From Actinomycetota bacterium (GTDB lineage Bacteria > Actinomycetota > Actinomycetes > Nanopelagicales > Nanopelagicaceae), in NCBI GenBank assembly GCA_009702205.1, contig WLIM01000005.1, positions 1 through 18,122 on the forward strand: a DNA stretch of 18,122 nucleotides, given 5' to 3'. The notes under the pieces were generated by a model that searched no databases, had not been told where the DNA came from, and worked only from the letters and a program-made list of their open reading frames with translations. Both the position numbers and the translations under genes were made by a program. Shown here piece after piece: positions 12,896-18,122 of the stretch (position 1 is the first letter of the stretch; every line of letters starts with the position of its first letter).

Positions 12896-14284
12896 TTAAA
12901 GGTTCTTTAGCGCGCTAACTACTTTAGTTAGCGAATCTTTCGCATCACCAAAGAGCAAGGTTGTTTTTGCATCGTAAAGCAAATCATTTTCGATGCCGGC
13001 AAATCCTGGTCGCATTGATCGCTTCAAGAAAATAACATTTCCTGCGCTAGCAACATCAAGAATTGGCATTCCATAAATTGGGCAACCAGGTGTTGTCTTA
13101 GCCGCTGGATTTACTACGTCATTTGCACCAACAACTAGAACAACGTCAGTTTGCGGAAATGTCGGGTTGATCTCTTCCATTTCAACAAGTTGTTCGTAAG
13201 GAACATTAGCTTCTGCAAGCAATACGTTCATATGTCCAGGCATTCGACCAGCAACTGGGTGAATTCCATATGCAACTTCAACACCTTTTGTAGCTAGCAG
13301 ATCTGCGAGTTCACGAACTGTGTGTTGTGCTTGTGCTACAGCTAGACCGAAACCAGGAACAATTACAACGCGTTGGGCATAGTTCAAAAGAATTGCTACG
13401 TCATCTGGTGAGCCAGATTTAACTGGGCGAGCTTCGCCAGCTTCTGCAGCAGCTTGTGGCTTTGCAGTAAATGCACCAAACAAAGTTCCAAAGAGTGAAC
13501 GACCCATTGCATCTGCCATTAAGCGAGTCAAAATAGTTCCGGATGCACCAACAAGTGTTCCTGCAACAATGAGCAGCGTTGATTGAAGAACATATCCGCT
13601 AGCCGCAACCGTTAAACCGGTAAACGCATTTAATAGCGAGATAACAATTGGTACATCTGCGCCACCAACTGGAAGCACGAATAGAACACCAAAGAGCAGT
13701 GATAAACAGGCCATAACTAACAGTGGAGTGTTTCCACCAGATGCAATTGTCCAGCCGCCAGATGCTAAAACGCCAGCCAATGTTGCGGCTATAACAAAGC
13801 GACCAGCTGGGAAAACTACTGGACGAGTAGTCATAAGTTCTTGCAACTTCATGAAGGTAATTACTGAACCCGAGAATGAAGTAGAGCCAACGATTACTGT
13901 GAAAACTGTTGCGATTAGATTCGCAGTAGAGGGTTTACCTTCTGCGCTCAAATTTAGATATTCGACGATTGCTACAAGTGCTGCAGCGCCACCTCCAACA
14001 CCATTGAAGAGTGCAACTAGTTGTGGCATCTGCGTCATTTGAATCTTACGAGCAGCAGGAACGCCAACGATTACACCAAAGGCGATGGCCCCAATAATTA
14101 GAAGGGTGTTGTGATGTTCTTTAGATGTTGGATCAAAAAAAACAACGATTGTTGCTACGGTCGCGCCAAAGGCGCCAATTAGATTTCCGCGACGTGCAGT
14201 TTTAGGAGCAGATAAGCCCTTAAGCGCCATCACGAAGGAGACAGCTACACCTAATCCTAGAAGAGCGTAAATATTTGAATTCAT
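12896..14284 (-). CDS. pntB: NAD(P) transhydrogenase subunit beta
   Basis: A 462-residue subunit of proton-translocating transhydrogenase, which uses the proton gradient to move hydride from NADH to NADP+. The N-terminal two thirds are membrane helices (domain II; 'LVALFNGVGGGAAALVA'). The C-terminal domain III binds NADP(H): 'VVIVPGFGLAVAQAQHTVREL', 'YGIHPVAGRMPGHMNVLLAEA', 'VVLVVGANDVVNPAA' and 'KRSMRPGFAGIEN'. Length is normal. Its ATG overlaps the stop of the preceding subunit gene by one base (TAATG on the minus strand), so translation is coupled. It is last in the operon and convergent with pirin with no gap, leaving no room for a terminator between them. Confidence 0.96.
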   Translation of the reverse strand: MNSNIYALLGLGVAVSFVMALKGLSAPKTARRGNLIGAFGATVATIVVFFDPTSKEHHNTLLIIGAIAFGVIVGVPAARKIQMTQMPQLVALFNGVGGGAAALVAIVEYLNLSAEGKPSTANLIATVFTVIVGSTSFSGSVITFMKLQELMTTRPVVFPAGRFVIAATLAGVLASGGWTIASGGNTPLLVMACLSLLFGVLFVLPVGGADVPIVISLLNAFTGLTVAASGYVLQSTLLIVAGTLVGASGTILTRLMADAMGRSLFGTLFGAFTAKPQAAAEAGEARPVKSGSPDDVAILLNYAQRVVIVPGFGLAVAQAQHTVRELADLLATKGVEVAYGIHPVAGRMPGHMNVLLAEANVPYEQLVEMEEINPTFPQTDVVLVVGANDVVNPAAKTTPGCPIYGMPILDVASAGNVIFLKRSMRPGFAGIENDLLYDAKTTLLFGDAKDSLTKVVSALKNL

Positions 14285-14571
14285 TATTTTTTACCACCCT
14301 TCCCCTTAAACATCTCCAGCATTCGATCTGTAACTACAAAGCCACCCACCATATTTATGGTTGCAAGGACAACGGCAAGAATGGCTAACGTGGTTTCTAA
14401 AGTATTTGTTGCACCGTCGGCTACAAGAATCGCACCTACCAAGATGATTCCGTGAATAGCGTTTGCACCAGACATAAGTGGAGTGTGAAGCGTGGTTGAA
14501 ACTTTAGATACAACTTCAAATCCTACGAATACTGAAAGTACGAAAATTGTCAGGATTGCCATAGTTGTCAT
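14284..14571 (-). CDS. pntAB: NAD(P) transhydrogenase alpha subunit, membrane part (alpha-2)
   Basis: A 95-residue integral membrane subunit with three hydrophobic segments: 'AILTIFVLSVFVGFEVV', 'GANAIHGIILVGAILVA' and 'TTLAILAVVLATINMVGGFVV', ending in 'DRMLEMFKGKGGKK'. It supplies part of the proton channel (domain II). In E. coli this segment is fused to the catalytic alpha subunit; separate genes, as here, are the arrangement of Rhodospirillum rubrum and many actinobacteria. The ATG overlaps the end of the alpha-1 gene by four bases (ATGA). Confidence 0.94.
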   Translation of the reverse strand: MTTMAILTIFVLSVFVGFEVVSKVSTTLHTPLMSGANAIHGIILVGAILVADGATNTLETTLAILAVVLATINMVGGFVVTDRMLEMFKGKGGKK

Positions 14572-15698
14572 TTCTTGCCCTCCGGAGTGCGACGAGAGCC
14601 GCCATGAGTAAGAGTTGCTGCATCAATAATTTCATCAGAGAAGTCAGGGATCACATCTCCTGTTGGCTTTCCTTCAACACTTTTTGTCATAAGCAATAAG
14701 AGGTTTACGACGTTTCGCGAGAACAACATTGATGCGTGATACGGCAATTGACTTGGAACATCTTTTCCGCCCCAAATAACAACACCGCTTTGCGTTGTGA
14801 TTGTTTCGCCAGGCTTGCTGCCTTCAACGTTACCGCCGGTTTCAGCTGCAAGATCAACTATTACTGCGCCTGATTTCATTGCCGAAACCATTTCACCAGT
14901 AACTAGTCTTGGTGCTGGGCGACCTGGAACTGCTGCAGTTGTTATAACTACATCAGCTGAAGCCAGATATGGTGTTAAGAGTTCACGTTGTTTTGCTGCT
15001 CGCTCTTCTGTCATCTCGCGGGCATAACCACCGGCACCCTCAAGGGCTTCAAGTTCTAGCGTAATAAATTTCGCACCCATAGATTTAACTTCATCAGCCG
15101 ATGATGGGCGAACGTCATAAGCGCTAACTACTGCACCTAATCTTTTTGCAGTCGCAATTGCTTGTAGACCCGCAACACCTGCACCGAGGACTACAACCTG
15201 TGCAGGAGTAACAGTTCCGGCTGCAGTCATTAATAGTGGAAAGAATCTTGGAGAAAGTTCTGCTGCAACAAGTGAGGCGCGATATCCGGCACAAAGTGCT
15301 TGCGAAGTTAGCGCATCCATTGACTGCGCACGGGATATACGAGGAACTAATTCAAGTGAGAGCGCAGTTACACCGGCACTTGCAGCAGCCTCAATCGAAT
15401 CAACAGAAGTTGTAGGAGATAAGAATGAAACAGTCAGAGCGCCCTTTTTTAGGCTCTTCATCTGATCTGGTGATAGCGCAGTAACTGCGGCAACAACATC
15501 AGCATCACTTATTACATTGCCACTCTTAACGATTGCACCAGCGGCCGTGTATTCCGAATCAGGAAATCCCGATGCAACACCGGCTCCAGATTCGATTACG
15601 ACCTCAAGGCCAGCTTTTGTTAATTTGGAAATGATGTCTGGAACGAGTGCTACACGTGCTTCGCCAGACCGGATCTCTTTAGCTACGGCTATTCGCAT
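14568..15698 (-). CDS. pntAA: NAD(P) transhydrogenase alpha subunit, NAD-binding part (alpha-1)
   Basis: A 376-residue cytosolic subunit (domain I) that binds NAD(H). It opens with 'MRIAVAKEIRSGEARVALVPD', shared with alanine dehydrogenase. The Rossmann motif is 'VVVLGAGVAGLQAIATAKRLGA' followed by 'YDVRP'. The mobile-loop region 'GGYAREMTEE' and 'TTAAVPGRPAPRLVTGEMV' identify transhydrogenase rather than alanine dehydrogenase, as do the two membrane subunits downstream. No ribosome site precedes the ATG; a TAATCT hexamer 6 nt upstream suggests a leaderless transcript, and a palindrome overlaps that hexamer. It is the first gene of the pnt operon, 51 nt downstream of argF on the same strand. 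Confidence 0.95.
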   Translation of the reverse strand: MRIAVAKEIRSGEARVALVPDIISKLTKAGLEVVIESGAGVASGFPDSEYTAAGAIVKSGNVISDADVVAAVTALSPDQMKSLKKGALTVSFLSPTTSVDSIEAAASAGVTALSLELVPRISRAQSMDALTSQALCAGYRASLVAAELSPRFFPLLMTAAGTVTPAQVVVLGAGVAGLQAIATAKRLGAVVSAYDVRPSSADEVKSMGAKFITLELEALEGAGGYAREMTEERAAKQRELLTPYLASADVVITTAAVPGRPAPRLVTGEMVSAMKSGAVIVDLAAETGGNVEGSKPGETITTQSGVVIWGGKDVPSQLPYHASMLFSRNVVNLLLLMTKSVEGKPTGDVIPDFSDEIIDAATLTHGGSRRTPEGKK

Positions 15699-15704
15699 TC
15701 ACAA

Positions 15705-15720
15705 AGATTAGTGCCTAATC
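15705..15720 (-). promoter_or_regulatory. pntAA -10 element overlapping a 6-bp-arm palindrome
   Basis: On the minus strand TAATCT (15705-15710) ends 6 nt before the pntAA ATG. It overlaps the perfect inverted repeat GATTAG-GCA-CTAATC (15706-15720, as read on the minus strand). A protein bound there would block the -10 region. TTGAAC lies upstream on the minus strand, but its spacing is short for a -35. Confidence 0.4.
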
Positions 15721-15744
15721 CCGTTCAATTCGCAATTGAAACGG
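15721..15744 (-). terminator. Hairpin between argF and pntAA
   Basis: CCGTTCAATT (15721-15730) pairs with AATTGAA-A-CGG (15734-15744), a 10-bp stem with one bulged A and a 3-nt loop. It starts about 6 nt past the argF stop. There is no T tract afterwards, so a classic intrinsic terminator is doubtful; it could mark the argF 3' end. Confidence 0.35.
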
Positions 15745-15749
15745 ATAAT

Positions 15750-16691
15750 TTAGAGGTTACCCTCAATCTCCCCGCGGACAAGATGGTAAAGAATTGCCTG
15801 AATGGTTGTGCGACGGTGAAAAGCTTCACGCCAGATAACCGACTTCGGGCCGTCAATTACTTCGGCCGCCACCTCTTCGCCGCGGTGTGCAGGAAGACAG
15901 TGCATGAATATTGAATCTGAGGATGTTAGGGACATGAGGTTTTGCGTTATAGCAAATGGCGCAAGGGCTTTTAATTTCTCAGCCCGAACTTCTTCAAGAT
16001 CACCCATCGACATCCAGACATCTGTATACAAAACACTTGCGTCCTTTGCAGCAGCTTCTGGATCAGTCAAAACTTCTATCCTGGCACCGGTAGTACTCGC
16101 AATTTTTGTTGCGGTATCAATCGCAGATTTATCAGGTGCCCATTTACCGCTTGGAGTTGCCACTACAACATGAGCCCCCATAATCGCGCCCATTGTTAAC
16201 CAGGCATGAGCCATGTTGTTGCCATCGCCGACATAGGTAAATTTACGACCTGAAATATCAGAACCAAATACTTCGCGAATTGTTAACCAATCTGCTAGAA
16301 GTTGAGTTGGGTGATCAGTGTCAGTAAGACCATTTAAAACTGGAATTGTTGAATGCGCACCAAGTTCATCAACGTCAGATTGTGCGAATGTGCGAACTAT
16401 GAGTGCGCTCGCAAATCCACTAATAATTTTCGCAGTATCGGAAATAGTTTCACCACGACCAATTTGTAGATCATCACCGCGCAAAAACATTGGAGTGCCA
16501 CCAAGATGGGCGACTGCAGTTTCTGAAGCAAGTCTGGTTCGAGTGGAAGATTTAGTCATATAAATTGCGACAGTTTGATTTGCTAGGGCATCTTTTGAGC
16601 GAAATGGATTCGCTGCAAATTGCGCGGCAGTATCAAGAATGAGTTCAACATCGTTGCGAGTCAGATGCTCGGTGCGCAATAGGTCTTTCAC
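15750..16691 (-). CDS. argF: Ornithine carbamoyltransferase
   Basis: A 313-residue enzyme that makes citrulline from ornithine and carbamoyl phosphate in arginine biosynthesis. Carbamoyl phosphate is held by 'STRTR' (49-53) and 'HPTQ' (H127 onward). The ornithine side shows the 'DVWMSMG' loop and catalytic 'HCLPAHRGEEV' (H264-C265-L266-P267), which separates it from aspartate carbamoyltransferase. The start is GTG at 16691 with no ribosome site; a TATTAT hexamer 6 nt upstream implies leaderless transcription. No other arg gene lies nearby, unlike the arg clusters of many actinobacteria. The gap to the divergent DUF3039 gene is 48 nt. Confidence 0.94.
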   Translation of the reverse strand: MKDLLRTEHLTRNDVELILDTAAQFAANPFRSKDALANQTVAIYMTKSSTRTRLASETAVAHLGGTPMFLRGDDLQIGRGETISDTAKIISGFASALIVRTFAQSDVDELGAHSTIPVLNGLTDTDHPTQLLADWLTIREVFGSDISGRKFTYVGDGNNMAHAWLTMGAIMGAHVVVATPSGKWAPDKSAIDTATKIASTTGARIEVLTDPEAAAKDASVLYTDVWMSMGDLEEVRAEKLKALAPFAITQNLMSLTSSDSIFMHCLPAHRGEEVAAEVIDGPKSVIWREAFHRRTTIQAILYHLVRGEIEGNL

Positions 16692-16697
16692 TATTCA

Positions 16698-16703
16698 ATA
16701 ATA
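16698..16703 (-). promoter_or_regulatory. -10 element for leaderless argF
   Basis: On the minus strand TATTAT ends 6 nt before the GTG start of argF, placing the expected transcription start at or next to the G of GTG. No -35 match at 17 nt. Confidence 0.45.
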
Positions 16704-16726
16704 CCCAATAAACGAGTTCGCCTCGG

Positions 16727-16732
16727 TAGAAT
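16727..16732 (+). promoter_or_regulatory. -10 element for leaderless DUF3039 gene
   Basis: TAGAAT ends 7 nt before the ATG at 16740, with no ribosome site in the leader. It is divergent from the argF element, and both share the 48-nt gap. Confidence 0.45.
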
Positions 16733-16739
16733 TTGAATC

Positions 16740-17021
16740 ATGGGAATCTTCACCCGAACACCAAAATCAACGCCAGGCATCGGCGATTTACAGCCATTTT
16801 CTGATGTCTTGGAGAAAGAAGATACTCGACTCTCAAACGAAGATGGCGATCATGAAAGATTTGCGCATTATGTCCGCAAAGAAAAAATTGTGGAATCGGC
16901 AGTAACTGGAAAACCAGTTAGGGCGCTATGTGGAAAGAAATGGGTCCCAAGTCGCGATCCAGAAAAATTTCCGATCTGCCCAATCTGTAAAAAAATATTT
17001 GATGGCTTAAAGAAGGAATGA
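16740..17021 (+). CDS. DUF3039 family protein, likely zinc-binding
   Basis: A 93-residue protein typical of actinobacteria. After a variable N-terminus it has the conserved core 'GDHERFAHYVRKEKIVESAVTGKPVRALCGKKWVP' (split here at family hallmarks GDHERFAHYV, 36-45, and ALCGKKWVPSRDPEKFPICPIC, 62-83). H38, H43, C64, C80 and C83 could form a zinc site of the zinc-ribbon kind. No function is established for the family. Its stop overlaps the start of the GH18 gene (ATGA), so the two are co-translated. No signal peptide is present, so the product is cytosolic while its partner is exported. Confidence 0.9.
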   Translation: MGIFTRTPKSTPGIGDLQPFSDVLEKEDTRLSNEDGDHERFAHYVRKEKIVESAVTGKPVRALCGKKWVPSRDPEKFPICPICKKIFDGLKKE

Positions 17022-18122
17022 GTAAGCGAAATCTCCGGTCACTAATTTCCGGATTAGCAATCTCACTTATTTTTTCCACAAGCCTTTTTGGAACTGCTTC
17101 GGCAGAAGATCGCCAGCTTCGTAAAATTTTCTCTGGGTGGATGACTGATTACAGCACGTATGGCGATACAACGAAGGGCCAAATTCAGGCCATGGATTAT
17201 GTGGTCGCGCATTCAGAAATGTTCGGACAAATATTGCCATTCTGGTACACCCTCACGAGTGCAACGACTATAAAAGATAAATACGCGACCCAAAACTCAA
17301 TTGATAAATCAATACCGATAGCGACACTCCAAAGCCTTGGAATAAAAGTAATTCCAACTATTACTGATGGAACCGCAGAAGGTGTGCTCTCAAAAATTAT
17401 GGGCAGCGATGCGAATCGAACAACTTTAGTGAAAACAATTTCAGATTTAGTAACAGCAAATAATTATGATGGAATTGATCTAGATTTCGAGGGCTTTGCT
17501 TTTGTAGATAAAATTGCGACTTGGCCAACCATTCAGCCGCGCTGGGTAAAATTTATACAAGAATTAGCTGCAACCTTGCATGCTAATAATAAATTATTAT
17601 CTGTAACGACACCTTATTTACTTGATCCAACAACAGGTAAAAAAGGGTATTACTTTTATGCCTGGCCAGAGATTTCAAATTACATTGATCGCTTAAATAT
17701 TATGGCTTATGACTATCATAAATTTGATACTGCGGCTGGACCGATTGGTCCGATAAGTTGGTTTGAACCATCACTTATCTATGCTCTTAAATCAGTTGCA
17801 CCATGGAAGATTTATATTGGAACACCTAATTATGGATATAACTGGGTTACAAAAGTTACTGGTGTCTGCCCAACGAATACACCTACTTCCGAGAAGAAAT
17901 CATCAAATGCTGCGATCATCCATCAATTAAAGGCACAAGCTATTTTAGATAAACCTGGTGCGGTTGCCACATATAACGAAAAATTTGGCGAAACCAATGT
18001 GCTTTATACCGCAGAATTTAATGGCGTAAATAAAACAGGTGCAACAACTAGTTGCAAAGTAGATCACTCTGCTTGGTATGTAGATGCACGCGGTTATGGT
18101 GCGCGCGCAAAATTAGTAGAGA
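17018..18122 (+). CDS. Secreted glycoside hydrolase family 18 protein (3'-truncated by window)
   Basis: The frame is open from ATG 17018 to the window edge, giving about 368 residues without a stop. An N-terminal signal peptide (basic MSKRNLR, hydrophobic core, ASA before E30) predicts export. The GH18 signature YDGIDLDFE is complete, with D151-G-I-D154-L-D156-F-E158; E158 is the expected catalytic acid. 'LNIMAYDYH' is the second hallmark. Cysteines C284 and C346 may form a disulfide. GH18 covers chitinases and cell-wall N-acetylglucosaminidases such as the YaaH type; which applies here cannot be told. AAGAAGGA precedes the ATG, which overlaps the DUF3039 stop by four bases. Confidence 0.88.
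   Translation, partial: MSKRNLRSLISGLAISLIFSTSLFGTASAEDRQLRKIFSGWMTDYSTYGDTTKGQIQAMDYVVAHSEMFGQILPFWYTLTSATTIKDKYATQNSIDKSIPIATLQSLGIKVIPTITDGTAEGVLSKIMGSDANRTTLVKTISDLVTANNYDGIDLDFEGFAFVDKIATWPTIQPRWVKFIQELAATLHANNKLLSVTTPYLLDPTTGKKGYYFYAWPEISNYIDRLNIMAYDYHKFDTAAGPIGPISWFEPSLIYALKSVAPWKIYIGTPNYGYNWVTKVTGVCPTNTPTSEKKSSNAAIIHQLKAQAILDKPGAVATYNEKFGETNVLYTAEFNGVNKTGATTSCKVDHSAWYVDARGYGARAKLVE

Noticed and set aside
13728..14042. Plus-strand open frame of 104 codons opposite pntB
   Set aside because: Antisense shadow of conserved membrane-helix coding sequence in pntB; no start signal or recognisable motif.
14568..15698. Alanine dehydrogenase instead of transhydrogenase alpha-1
   Set aside because: The N-terminus is shared, but the mobile-loop sequence and the two membrane subunits immediately downstream identify transhydrogenase.
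15750..16691. Aspartate carbamoyltransferase
   Set aside because: HPTQ occurs in both enzymes, but the DVWMSMG loop and HCLPAHRGEEV are ornithine-type.
1..18122. Mobile element, prophage, defence island or CRISPR array
   Set aside because: No transposase, integrase, phage or Cas-like protein, and no long direct or terminal repeats were seen on either strand; most genes are housekeeping or metabolic.

Overview
The window is a compact, AT-rich stretch (roughly 40% G+C by eye, not computed) of an actinobacterial chromosome. The actinobacterial assignment rests on a near-textbook WhiB1, a PdtaS-type sensor kinase convergent with it, a DUF3039 protein, and a CpaE-like ATPase with the actinobacterial-style GAPGR P-loop. 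Low G+C, tiny intergenic gaps and overlapping genes suggest a streamlined freshwater lineage such as Nanopelagicales (acI); that narrower placement is inference. There is no mobile element, CRISPR array, rRNA or obvious transferred island.

Layout. (1) 1-3307: the 3' end of a SAF-domain (CpaB-like) gene, an overlapping CpaE/MinD-like ATPase and pdtaS on the plus strand, meeting convergent whiB1; the two 3' ends are separated by a 17-bp tandem repeat. (2) 3443-3514: tRNA-Arg(CCG), minus strand. (3) 3591-8257: a co-directional run of msrA, a TerC-family transporter, a MalY/PatB-type PLP enzyme, a phytoene-dehydrogenase-like FAD protein, a 48-residue membrane microprotein and a small unknown membrane protein. 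(4) 8243-9502: a SulP anion transporter without STAS domain, minus strand, divergent from (5) 9600-11128: a short hibernation factor and a permease fused to a YHS domain. (6) 11109-11750: an unknown lipoprotein, minus strand. (7) 11846-12895: a pirin behind a promoter studded with TTGAA/TTCAA palindromes. (8) 12896-15698: a three-subunit proton-translocating transhydrogenase operon, minus strand, preceded by argF (15750-16691). (9) 16740-18122: DUF3039 and a secreted GH18 protein cut off by the window end.

How it fits together. Several genes concern redox or metal balance: WhiB1 (Fe-S, NO-sensing in its family), MsrA, TerC (metal export), pirin (metal-binding cupin), the YHS permease, and transhydrogenase, which would supply NADPH for thioredoxin-dependent enzymes such as MsrA. 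This is a thematic inference, not evidence of one system. I found no convincing wholly new multi-gene system. The points most worth a second look are the YHS-fused permease whose conserved N-terminus seems to need a non-standard ATT start, the palindrome cluster at the pirin promoter, the two unknown small membrane proteins, the short-form hibernation factor, and repeated signs of leaderless transcription (a TANNNT hexamer 6-7 nt before the start codon).

No stretch longer than 300 bases lacks a gene; the largest gap is 3308-3442.
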